From assembly GCA_945787015.1 (NCBI GenBank), contig CALZGM010000001.1, positions 62,001 through 126,000 of the forward strand: 64,000 nt of DNA, read 5' to 3'. Below the pieces are notes generated by a model. It worked only from the letters and a program-made list of their open reading frames with translations. It had not been told where the DNA came from and searched no databases. This DNA is from an uncultured Roseburia sp. GTDB lineage: Bacteria; Bacillota; Clostridia; Lachnospirales; Lachnospiraceae. The position numbers and the translations under genes are program-made. Shown piece by piece: positions 9,324 to 17,850 of this stretch (position 1 is its first letter; each line of letters opens with the position of its first letter).

Positions 9324-10811
9324 ATGGACAGCAATAAGAAAATGGGTAAATTTGATATTGATATAGAGATAAAAGATGTATTGTGGGAGTTTGCAAGAAG
9401 ATGGAGGTTGATTGTAGTACTGGCAGCTCTATGCGGTCTGGTCCTGACTGCTTATCAGTATCGTTTAGATATGGGAAAAACGGATGTGGTTACGGTTAAA
9501 AAATCACAAGAAGAACTTGAAACATCCATGGGCAGGCAGGATTTGGATGAGGTAACTGCAGCAGTGGCATTAAAACGGCAAATGGACGAAAAGAGCGCAT
9601 ATATGGAAGCGTCTGTGTTAATGCAGATGAATCCTTATGAAGAACATGCTGTTATCTTGCAATACTATGTGAATGCTGATAATAAAGAGACAGCTGCTGA
9701 TGCAGCGGATTCTTACCGTGCTTATATAAACAATTATTCTTTCGCACAGGAAATCTCTGTAAAAGGGAAATTGGAACTGGAGCCGGCATATCTTGCAGAA
9801 CTCGTAAGCATAACAAAAGACGAGAGCAATTTATATATTAATGCTGAAAATACTGCCGAAAGTATCAACTTGAAGGTAGAAGGAAGCGAAGCGGAACGTT
9901 CTTTTTGCGTAAAGATTGTTGGAACAACCGCTGAGGAAGCAAATATCATTTCTTCTGAAGTAAAGCGGGTATTAGAAGAATACCAAAACGTGGTAACAAC
10001 CACGATAGGAATACAACAGCTAAAGCTTATGGAAGAAAGCAGTAATGTAATTGTAGACCAGAGCCTGGCAGAACTTCAAAACCGGAATGCAACTGCAATA
10101 AAAACCATTGGTAACAATCTTGACAAAATGAAAAATGAGATGACCAGTGACCAGATTTCCTTATATGTCTATAGAACAACAGTTCCAACTGAGAAATCAG
10201 AAAACAGCTCTGCCGGAAGCGTTACTACACAGAAAGGTGCGCAGATTAGTTTCAAACATCTCTTTATCGGAATTATAGTAGGAATCATTTTGGCATGTGG
10301 CCTAATCTTCGTTCTTTACCTCTTTGCTCCGGCACTTCGCAATAGCGAAGAGATAAAGACACTTTACGGAATAAAGGTGATAGGGCTTGTTCATGATAAC
10401 AAGTTTCAAAAGAAAAAGTTGTTTGGTTTTATAGACCAATTTATTGAAAAGCTTCAGAACAGAAGGAAGAAATGTCTAAGCTATGAACAGGAAATACAGA
10501 TAGTTTGTGCGAATATTTTATTGGATTGCAAAAAAAATGAAATAAAGGAAGTCTTTTTGACAAGTAGTACCAGCGAAGATATTCCGGAAGAAATCCGGAA
10601 TGCGATTGCAATGAAATGTGAAGAAAAAGGCATTCATATAACATTAGGAAATGCAATTCATTATGATGCAGAGGCATTGGAACAATTGGCGCAAATTGGA
10701 AATGTAATATTTATTGAGAAGAAACGTAGTTCACTCTATGATGAGCTTTATAGTGAGATTTCATTATGTAAAGAACACGATATTCATGTGATTGGAATGA
10801 TAGTTTTATGA
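9324..10811 (+). CDS. Wzz-like chain-length protein with degenerate kinase-like C-terminus
   Basis: A 495-residue protein with two membrane segments (about residues 29-45 and 313-333) flanking an extracytoplasmic coiled-coil-rich region, the layout of Wzz/CpsC-type polysaccharide co-polymerases. The cytoplasmic tail (about 335-495) resembles a bacterial tyrosine kinase: VFLTSSTSEDIPEEI aligns with the strand and P-loop of CpsD/EpsB proteins, and LAQIGNVIFIEKKRSSLYDE with the segment after Walker B. The Walker A GxxGxGK/T is absent and no tyrosine cluster ends the protein, so kinase activity is unlikely. It probably controls chain length with the Wzy-like protein. AGGAGG precedes the ATG. Confidence 0.78.
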   Translation: MDSNKKMGKFDIDIEIKDVLWEFARRWRLIVVLAALCGLVLTAYQYRLDMGKTDVVTVKKSQEELETSMGRQDLDEVTAAVALKRQMDEKSAYMEASVLMQMNPYEEHAVILQYYVNADNKETAADAADSYRAYINNYSFAQEISVKGKLELEPAYLAELVSITKDESNLYINAENTAESINLKVEGSEAERSFCVKIVGTTAEEANIISSEVKRVLEEYQNVVTTTIGIQQLKLMEESSNVIVDQSLAELQNRNATAIKTIGNNLDKMKNEMTSDQISLYVYRTTVPTEKSENSSAGSVTTQKGAQISFKHLFIGIIVGIILACGLIFVLYLFAPALRNSEEIKTLYGIKVIGLVHDNKFQKKKLFGFIDQFIEKLQNRRKKCLSYEQEIQIVCANILLDCKKNEIKEVFLTSSTSEDIPEEIRNAIAMKCEEKGIHITLGNAIHYDAEALEQLAQIGNVIFIEKKRSSLYDELYSEISLCKEHDIHVIGMIVL

Positions 10812-11815
10812 TACTGATTTGCAGAACACTACTGTTACTGTTTGTGGAATTAATAATTGAATATTCTTTTGGAACAATGCTTTCCAAATTTATAATAAAA
10901 AAAGCTGTGAATCCATGTTTGAATCTGTTGATGGGATTTGTTGCTTATCAGGCATTGTTCCAGGTGATGACGCTGGCAGTAGTAGTTACTACAAGAGTCC
11001 TTCATCATTTAAGTATGGTTTGGGCAGGTTGTCTTATAATATTGATTCCATTGAGCTTTTGGTATGGACACCATGTAATGTTGCAGCAATTGAAAGAAAC
11101 GGTGAGCATATTAAGAAAAAAGAAATGGGTTATCGCGTTGTTCTTTCTAGTTATGATTGCTTTCTGCTATTATGTGTCTATTAATGGGGAACAGAATGAC
11201 GATGCAAACTATTACATTGGATTAATGACAACCACGGTAGATACGGACTCGCTTTTTCAATATAATGCCTATACAGGACAGGAAATGGAATCATTATATC
11301 TAAGAAGAGTATTGGCGACATTTGAAATTCATAGTGCAGTTCTGAGCCAGATGACAGGAATCCATCCACTTCTTATTGCCCGCATATTTAGGGCATGCCA
11401 GAATGTGATTTTAACGAGTGTAGCGGTAGTATTATGCAGTAAGGTGTTGTTTTGGCAGAAAGATGCGTTTGCAATAGAGAAATCTATCTATACAACATGC
11501 GTTTTCTGGATGCTTCAAATGCCTTTTTCGCATTCTATTTATACAGCGGCGCACTTTTTACTTTATAGGACCTATGAAGCAAAAGCTTTTACAGCAAATG
11601 TAGTGGTGCTTTTGGGATTATATCTTTGTGTAACATTGTTAAGAGAACCAAAGGAGAGATATTTTATTTTTATCGTAATTTATCTTTGGGGAAGTGCAGC
11701 ATTATCTACTTCCGCCATGGGCATAGCACTAGTAGAATGTGTCCTTTTATTAATGCCGGTTTGGATTCAAAGATGGGTTGCAAGAAGAAAACAGGAGAAG
11801 TTACATGCAGGCTAA
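10808..11815 (+). CDS. Polytopic membrane protein, N-terminal part (DUF6077-like)
   Basis: 335 residues with about eight hydrophobic segments and an acidic, aromatic outer loop (GEQNDDANYYIGLM) after the fourth, as in GT-C fold glycosyltransferases, where such acidic loop residues are catalytic. It resembles DUF6077 membrane proteins of Lachnospiraceae glycan loci. It ends on a basic loop (RRKQEKLHAG), and the next frame continues straight into further membrane segments, so these two frames may be halves of one ancestral protein. ATG overlaps the stop of the Wzz-like gene. No specific donor or acceptor can be named. Confidence 0.6.
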   Translation: MILICRTLLLLFVELIIEYSFGTMLSKFIIKKAVNPCLNLLMGFVAYQALFQVMTLAVVVTTRVLHHLSMVWAGCLIILIPLSFWYGHHVMLQQLKETVSILRKKKWVIALFFLVMIAFCYYVSINGEQNDDANYYIGLMTTTVDTDSLFQYNAYTGQEMESLYLRRVLATFEIHSAVLSQMTGIHPLLIARIFRACQNVILTSVAVVLCSKVLFWQKDAFAIEKSIYTTCVFWMLQMPFSHSIYTAAHFLLYRTYEAKAFTANVVVLLGLYLCVTLLREPKERYFIFIVIYLWGSAALSTSAMGIALVECVLLLMPVWIQRWVARRKQEKLHAG

Positions 11816-13178
11816 TTATTCTCTTTGGAATGTGCTTGGGCAATATTTTGAGAATAGCGCTCTATTACCATTGTTTGTGTTAGCACTTATATGGATAATA
11901 AATAAATGGAATAAAGATAGAAAAGTCGCATTCATTGCAATTGCCTGTGGAAGCGTTCTAGTGTTTAACGAAGTCGCATATCGCTTTTTTTCTGCGATTG
12001 GAGAAGGCAGCACATATTATCGTTTCCTTTGGATTATACCGTTGGTTCTTGTTGTGGCAGCTTTTTTAGTGAACTATGTGACAGTTGCAAATGCAGGAAA
12101 ACAGTACTTTGTTTTGGCTCTGACTTTGCTGGCGATTTGGATGTTCTCCGGACAGACAGGTGCGGAGTGGCTGACATTGCCGGAAAATATCTATCAGATT
12201 GAGCCAGATGTGATACAAGTTTCAGATTTATTAATGAAACTAACAGATAATCAGGCAACTTATTTGATTGATGACAGGTCTATTAGTAATACGATTAGAC
12301 AGTACAATGCAAAGGTAATGTGCACAGATATGGAACTGGCAGATATGGATATGATTTTGCAGGGAAACGATACCAATGCTTTGGGTAAGGATATACAGAA
12401 TGCAATTAACAATAATCGTTCCCGCTATATTGCCATAAATAAAGAAGACACAATCATTTATAAAGTTATGGAGAACGCAGGGATAAAATTAGCCGGAGAA
12501 ACGGACCATTATCGCTTGTACTATGTTCACTATAAACAACTTATTCCGGATGTAGAAGAAATGCAGAAATTATCAATAGGAGAAAGCGGACAGACCAACA
12601 TTGAGTATGTTCCGATTCAAGGTTTTACAAAGCGTTTGGAGTATGTTTATATTACCGATTTCGGGACAACAGAAAACGAAGAAGTTTACAAAAATGTATT
12701 GAAACAGATAGAAGAAATGCAGCCGGATGGGATTATTATTAATGCAGAGCTGTCAAAAAATTCGAATTGGCACAGGAAATATGAAACATTATTAGAAGAA
12801 CAGGGTATACCATATTATTGTAATGATACGGAATTTCAGGTAATATCAGAGGATGAGATAGAAATTTGTTTCATTGATAATAGAAGGACCATCTCGAAAA
12901 CGGCATTGAATTCCTTGGAAAATCTGATGAAAGAAGGAAAACCTATTTTATTGGTGCTGTCAGAAAATATTAGTGAAAGTGATTCATCAGATTTGGTAAA
13001 ACTAATTTCGAAACCGAATAGTACAGTTATACAGGTGTTGTCTGCTAAACAGGATACTTTTCAAAAAAATTTAATTGGAGAACAGATACTGCAATTTGCT
13101 ACTCCGACAGATAGTAATCAATTATTGAATCTTATTCGGATAGAGGGATTGGAACCGGATGAGATTATTGTGTATTAA
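11805..13178 (+). CDS. Polytopic membrane protein with C-terminal soluble domain (second part)
   Basis: About 457 residues from ATG 11805 (AGGAG seven bases upstream), overlapping the previous gene by 11 bases in a different frame. It begins with three or four hydrophobic segments and TYYRFLWIIPLVLV, then a soluble region. Residues about 270-457 include VYITDFGTTENEEVY and PDGIIINAELSKNSNWH, laid out like the first strands of a calcineurin-type phosphoesterase but lacking the metal-binding D-x-H and GD/GNH signatures, so at best a degenerate copy. The pair is either a coupled two-subunit protein or a frameshifted single gene. Confidence 0.55.
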   Translation: MQANYSLWNVLGQYFENSALLPLFVLALIWIINKWNKDRKVAFIAIACGSVLVFNEVAYRFFSAIGEGSTYYRFLWIIPLVLVVAAFLVNYVTVANAGKQYFVLALTLLAIWMFSGQTGAEWLTLPENIYQIEPDVIQVSDLLMKLTDNQATYLIDDRSISNTIRQYNAKVMCTDMELADMDMILQGNDTNALGKDIQNAINNNRSRYIAINKEDTIIYKVMENAGIKLAGETDHYRLYYVHYKQLIPDVEEMQKLSIGESGQTNIEYVPIQGFTKRLEYVYITDFGTTENEEVYKNVLKQIEEMQPDGIIINAELSKNSNWHRKYETLLEEQGIPYYCNDTEFQVISEDEIEICFIDNRRTISKTALNSLENLMKEGKPILLVLSENISESDSSDLVKLISKPNSTVIQVLSAKQDTFQKNLIGEQILQFATPTDSNQLLNLIRIEGLEPDEIIVY

Positions 13179-13193
13179 TAAAAGGATAAAAGT

Positions 13194-14909
13194 ATGAGAA
13201 ACAGAGTGATAAAAGTATGTGAATGGGGATTTGTGATTATTACATTTGCATTATTATTATATCGGATTACACTTCATGCAGATGTGTATGATGAGATAAT
13301 GAATTTAAGTATTTCCTATCGGATAACTCTTGGTGATATTCCTTTTTATCATATCCAGGAAGCATATCAGATTGGAGCTATTTTTACAGCTCCATTTGTT
13401 TGGTTGTTTGTAAAACTAACCGGAGGGACTACAGGAATTATTCTATATTCTCGAGTGATATATATTTTGACTTTGGTGGGATGTACAGTTTTGACATATC
13501 GTTTGTTGAAACATTATCTAAAGAAAGAAATTGCTTTTTTTCTGAGTTACATTATTGTTTTCTTTGAATTGTTCAGTTTATTTTATCTTTGGTATGATTC
13601 CGAAGCAGTTATTTTTTGTCTATTGGGTAATCTTTCTATTGTTAAGGCTTTAGAACAGAGCAAAAATAAAACACAAAGGTATGCTTATTTGCTGTTGGCA
13701 GGTATCATGCATTCCTGTATGGCAGCAGCACATGTGGCATTGATACCAATGGCGGTTGGAACTGCGATATGCATATTCATTTTGGTATACCTCTATTATG
13801 AAAAGAAAATCGCAACGGCCATGAAATGTGTTTTTGCATATGCATCATTTCCTGCAATTGTGCTTGCCATAGGGGTTCTATTTGCATTGGTTACGGGAAA
13901 TATGAAAATGATAGGCGGATATTTAGAAAGTATTCTCATTTCCAGAGGTGTGGGAGAGTTTCACCTTTTTACGACAATCAGAAGTGTGATAGAATCGTAT
14001 TTGAGTGTAAATCCTTATTTTTTAAAAATAACGGGCATATTATTGATTCTTTATGTATTGGCTTGGATATTTCCAAAAACATTTCCATTTTTTGCATTTG
14101 CATTGGTGGCGCTTCCAATTTATAATCAATACTTATTGCCTGAGACAAGCGTACGTGGGTTGCCAAATTATTTATCTTATCTTGCAGTGTGGGCTCCATT
14201 CTTATATGCAATGATACGAAAAAAACAATCACTTGACAGATGCTTACTCTTAATATTCTGGGTTCCGCCGATTTTGTCTGCATTATTTATCCCGCTTTTT
14301 TCAATGACAAGTTCTTATGGACCGATTAAGGCATGGCAGATGTGCCTGCCGGGTGCATTGGCAGCCTTATATTATCTGGCGATAGTTTGGAAAGAAAGAG
14401 TTGGCATGGGCAGTGTAGGAATCTGTAAGGCATTATATATGGTGGTGTCATTGACCTTGCTTTTAAACTCATATAAATTTGTTTATCTGAATCAGCCATT
14501 CATTGAGCCAGACAATAAACGTATTACAGAAGGGATTTATTGGGGAATTAAGGTGAATCCTGAAATGGAGTGTATGGTAGACATTCAGAGAATGGTAGAA
14601 GCATATAGCGAGGGATGTGATACAATATTGGCAAGTAGCGGAATCCGACCGATATATCTGATGACAGACCTAAAACCGTTTACAGGAACAACCGAATATG
14701 CCACTTTTTTCGATGGAGATATTCAACGGTGGCGCATACAACGAGAGTATTTTGAACGTTTTGGCGATCTTCCGGACATTATGTTTTTGGAATATTATGA
14801 TCTGCAGGACGAGTTTTTTGAAGACATTTTATATGTCAGATATGAACTGCTGGATGTTGAAACAATTGGTGCACATGAAATCTATGTATATAAGAAAATT
14901 ATGCAGTAG
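13194..14909 (+). CDS. GT-C-type membrane glycosyltransferase-like protein
   Basis: A 571-residue protein with about twelve hydrophobic segments. Directly after the first lies HADVYDEIMNLSISYRI (about residues 28-44), whose acidic residues match the outer-loop catalytic position of GT-C enzymes using polyprenyl-phosphate sugars. A soluble C-terminal portion of about 120 residues follows. It would act on the outer face, adding a side group to the exported polymer. GGATAAAAGT precedes the ATG. It is not closely assignable to a named family from sequence alone. Confidence 0.6.
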   Translation: MRNRVIKVCEWGFVIITFALLLYRITLHADVYDEIMNLSISYRITLGDIPFYHIQEAYQIGAIFTAPFVWLFVKLTGGTTGIILYSRVIYILTLVGCTVLTYRLLKHYLKKEIAFFLSYIIVFFELFSLFYLWYDSEAVIFCLLGNLSIVKALEQSKNKTQRYAYLLLAGIMHSCMAAAHVALIPMAVGTAICIFILVYLYYEKKIATAMKCVFAYASFPAIVLAIGVLFALVTGNMKMIGGYLESILISRGVGEFHLFTTIRSVIESYLSVNPYFLKITGILLILYVLAWIFPKTFPFFAFALVALPIYNQYLLPETSVRGLPNYLSYLAVWAPFLYAMIRKKQSLDRCLLLIFWVPPILSALFIPLFSMTSSYGPIKAWQMCLPGALAALYYLAIVWKERVGMGSVGICKALYMVVSLTLLLNSYKFVYLNQPFIEPDNKRITEGIYWGIKVNPEMECMVDIQRMVEAYSEGCDTILASSGIRPIYLMTDLKPFTGTTEYATFFDGDIQRWRIQREYFERFGDLPDIMFLEYYDLQDEFFEDILYVRYELLDVETIGAHEIYVYKKIMQ

Positions 14910-14920
14910 GGAGTGAGTGT

Positions 14921-15982
14921 ATGAAACGCAATTATGGAATTGATTTGCTGCGTATTATGCTAATGTTTATGATTGTTATGTTACATATATTGGGAGATGG
15001 TGGCGTGCTGGAAGCAGCAAGGCCGCTTTCTGTTAACTATAACGTAGCATGGCTAATCGAAAGCTTTGCTTATTGTGCAGTGAATGGTTACGCGTTGATT
15101 ACCGGTTATGTTTATTTTGAGGCTAAATATAAACTCTCTTCTCTGGTTACACTCTGGCTTCAGACACTCGTTTATTCAGCCGGAATTATGGCCTTCGCAT
15201 GGTTGATGAAACCGGAGCTGTTTTTTGTGGATGACTTACTTGATGCCTGTTTTCCTATTTCCAGAGGAACATATTGGTATTTGTCTGCATATGTCGGGCT
15301 GTTTTTCTTGATTCCGTTTTTGAATGCTGCAATTCGTACAATACCGGAACAAAGGATGAAGAAGATGCTGCTTATACTTTTGGCAGTATTCTCTGTATAT
15401 ACAACCATTTGTGGAGGAGATCCGTTTACACTAAATGGCGGATACAGCGTAATATGGCTTGTTTTGCTGTATATTGTGGGAGCATGTATTAAAAAATATG
15501 AATGGGGAACACAATTTTTGCCGGGGAAAGCACTTGGATTTTATACTGCGGCAATAGGAGTGTCATGGCTGATAAAAATCGGAATAGAGAGCTTGGGAAT
15601 GCGGATGTCGGGAACACTTTGGAATGGAAATATCCTGATATCTTATACCTCTCCAACTATGACGTTGGCAGCAGTTTTTCTGCTTTTAGCGTTCAAGAAA
15701 ATGAGATTATCTGACAAAGCAGCAAAGCTGGTCGGAGTGTTTTCCCCGGCAGCATTTGGAGTGTATCTGATTCATAAGCAGGAGTATGTTTCCGGACATT
15801 TTATCAGGGGAAGATTTGCAGCCTTTACACAACAGAATGTGATAATGATGGTGTTTGGTGTAGTAGTAGCGGCAGTAATTGTGTTTGTGATATGTATTCT
15901 GATTGACCGTATTCGTTACCAGGTATTTCGATTTTTAAAAATCAGTAAACGACTGGAAAAACTGGATGGAATCATCTATTAA
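14921..15982 (+). CDS. Acyltransferase family 3 (OafA-like) membrane protein
   Basis: 353 residues and about ten membrane helices; the N-terminus RNYGIDLLRIMLMFMIVMLH carries the R...H arrangement of PF01757 acyltransferases. These enzymes O-acetylate surface glycans using a cytoplasmic acyl donor. The SGNH extension seen in some members is absent, so it is the short form. GGGAGTG precedes ATG 14921. In this locus it most likely acetylates the polymer or its lipid-linked precursor. Confidence 0.85.
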   Translation: MKRNYGIDLLRIMLMFMIVMLHILGDGGVLEAARPLSVNYNVAWLIESFAYCAVNGYALITGYVYFEAKYKLSSLVTLWLQTLVYSAGIMAFAWLMKPELFFVDDLLDACFPISRGTYWYLSAYVGLFFLIPFLNAAIRTIPEQRMKKMLLILLAVFSVYTTICGGDPFTLNGGYSVIWLVLLYIVGACIKKYEWGTQFLPGKALGFYTAAIGVSWLIKIGIESLGMRMSGTLWNGNILISYTSPTMTLAAVFLLLAFKKMRLSDKAAKLVGVFSPAAFGVYLIHKQEYVSGHFIRGRFAAFTQQNVIMMVFGVVVAAVIVFVICILIDRIRYQVFRFLKISKRLEKLDGIIY

Positions 15983-15997
15983 ATAAGGAGCATTTAT

Positions 15998-16780
15998 ATG
16001 AAGGTTGTATTATTAGCAGGCGGTTACGGCACCCGTATCAGCGAGGAAAGCCAGTTCAAACCGAAGCCGATGGTGGAAATCGGCGGAAAGCCAATTCTTT
16101 GGCATATAATGAAAGAATATTCCTATTATGGATTTAATGAATTTATTATCTGTGCAGGATATAAACAACATGTGATAAAGGAATGGTTTGCAGACTATTA
16201 TCTTCACAATAGTGATATCACATTTGATTTTTCCAATGGTGGGGCAATGGAGGTACATAATAATGTCGCAGAACCATGGAAGGTTACCATTGTAGATACC
16301 GGACTAAATACGATGACCGGAGGCAGAATCAAACGTGTTCAGAAATATATCGGTGATGAAGATTTTCTGTTAACCTATGGAGATGGTGTTACCGATTTGG
16401 ATATTGCCAAAACAGTAGAATTCCATAAAAGTCATGGTAAGATAGCGACGATGACAGCAGTTCATGTAGAGCAACGATTTGGTGTTTTGGATATTGATAA
16501 GGAAAGCTTAGATGTTACTGCTTTCCGAGAAAAATCTTTGGCAGACGGCTCTCGTATTAATGCCGGATACATGGTGTTAAGACCGGAAATCTTTGATTAT
16601 TTAGAGGGTGATGAAACAATCTTTGAACAGGAACCGCTACGTCGGTTGGTGGCTGATGGAGAATTGAAGGCTTATAAGCACAATGGTTTCTGGCAGTGTA
16701 TGGATACAAAACGAGAAAAGGAGCAGTTAGAGAACATGATTGCAAGAGGAACGGCTCCTTGGATGGTATGGGAGAAATAA
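15998..16780 (+). CDS. rfbF: Glucose-1-phosphate cytidylyltransferase
   Basis: A 260-residue nucleotidyltransferase that makes CDP-glucose from CTP and glucose-1-phosphate. The N-terminal VVLLAGGYGTRISEESQ and KPKPMVEIGGKPILWHIM are diagnostic for RfbF, and TYGDGVTDLD near residue 128 carries the metal-binding Asp. Length equals that of characterised enzymes. It opens a four-gene CDP-sugar block with 3- to 20-base gaps (RfbF, RfbG, RfbH, ThDP enzyme). AAGGAG precedes the ATG. Confidence 0.95.
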   Translation: MKVVLLAGGYGTRISEESQFKPKPMVEIGGKPILWHIMKEYSYYGFNEFIICAGYKQHVIKEWFADYYLHNSDITFDFSNGGAMEVHNNVAEPWKVTIVDTGLNTMTGGRIKRVQKYIGDEDFLLTYGDGVTDLDIAKTVEFHKSHGKIATMTAVHVEQRFGVLDIDKESLDVTAFREKSLADGSRINAGYMVLRPEIFDYLEGDETIFEQEPLRRLVADGELKAYKHNGFWQCMDTKREKEQLENMIARGTAPWMVWEK

Positions 16781-16783
16781 TTC

Positions 16784-17830
16784 ATGTTAGAGTTTTATAA
16801 GGGTAAAAAGGTATTGGTAACAGGACATACAGGATTTAAAGGCTCCTGGCTTTGCAGAATTTTAATAAATGCAGGTGCGGATGTAACCGGATATGCATTA
16901 GAAGCTCCAACCAATCCGAACTTATTCGAACTTTGCGATGTTGAGAAAAGAATGCATTCTGTGATAGGAGATATCAGAGACTTAGCGCATTTACAAAAGG
17001 TATTTGATGAAGTACAGCCGGAGATTGTGTTTCATTTGGCCGCACAGCCGATTGTAAGAGATTCTTATAAAAATCCGGTTTATACCTATGAAACCAATGT
17101 GATGGGAACGGTAAATATCTGCGAGTGCGTCAGATTACATTCTTGCGTAAAGTCTTTTTTGAATGTGACAACGGATAAGGTGTATGAAAACAAAGAATGG
17201 GAGTGGGGTTATCGGGAAAACGAACCATTAGATGGCTTTGATCCCTATTCTAATAGTAAGTCCTGCTCAGAGTTGGTAACCCATAGCTATATCAACTCTT
17301 TTTTTACTGAAAGAAATCTGGCTGTATCCACGGCCAGAGCAGGCAATGTCATCGGCGGGGGTGATTTTGCGAATGACCGCATTGTTCCGGACTGCATCAG
17401 AGCAGCAGAGGGAAAGTGTGACATTATCGTCCGCAATCCACATTCGACCAGACCGTATCAACATGTATTAGAACCACTGGCAATGTATTTAACCATTGCT
17501 GCCAAACAGTATGAAAATTCGTCCTATGCAGGTTTTTACAATGTGGGACCGGATGACTGTGACTGTGTGACAACCGGACAATTAGTGGATTTGTTTTGTG
17601 AAAAATGGGGAGAAGGCATCAAGTGGGTGAATCAGAAGACAAACGGACCACATGAAGCTGCCTTCTTAAAACTGGACTGCTCCAAAGTAAAAAAAGTATT
17701 TGGCTGGAGTCCGAGATGGCATGTAGAAGAAGCCATTGAAAAAACGGTAGAATGGTCAAAAATCTATTTTGCAGGAGGGGATATTCCTGCCTGTATGGAC
17801 GAGCAGATTAAAGAATTTTTCCGTTTGTAA
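16784..17830 (+). CDS. rfbG: CDP-glucose 4,6-dehydratase
   Basis: A 348-residue extended short-chain dehydrogenase: VTGHTGFKGSWLCRIL is the Rossmann glycine motif, NVTTDKVYENKEW the active-site segment with Thr-Asp-Lys, and DPYSNSKSCSEL the Tyr-x3-Lys catalytic pair. It converts CDP-glucose to CDP-4-keto-6-deoxyglucose with tightly bound NAD. It starts three bases after rfbF with GGGAG upstream. Family identity is strong because of the neighbouring rfbF and rfbH. Confidence 0.95.
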   Translation: MLEFYKGKKVLVTGHTGFKGSWLCRILINAGADVTGYALEAPTNPNLFELCDVEKRMHSVIGDIRDLAHLQKVFDEVQPEIVFHLAAQPIVRDSYKNPVYTYETNVMGTVNICECVRLHSCVKSFLNVTTDKVYENKEWEWGYRENEPLDGFDPYSNSKSCSELVTHSYINSFFTERNLAVSTARAGNVIGGGDFANDRIVPDCIRAAEGKCDIIVRNPHSTRPYQHVLEPLAMYLTIAAKQYENSSYAGFYNVGPDDCDCVTTGQLVDLFCEKWGEGIKWVNQKTNGPHEAAFLKLDCSKVKKVFGWSPRWHVEEAIEKTVEWSKIYFAGGDIPACMDEQIKEFFRL

Positions 17831-17850
17831 GAAAGGGGGACAAGGACTGT

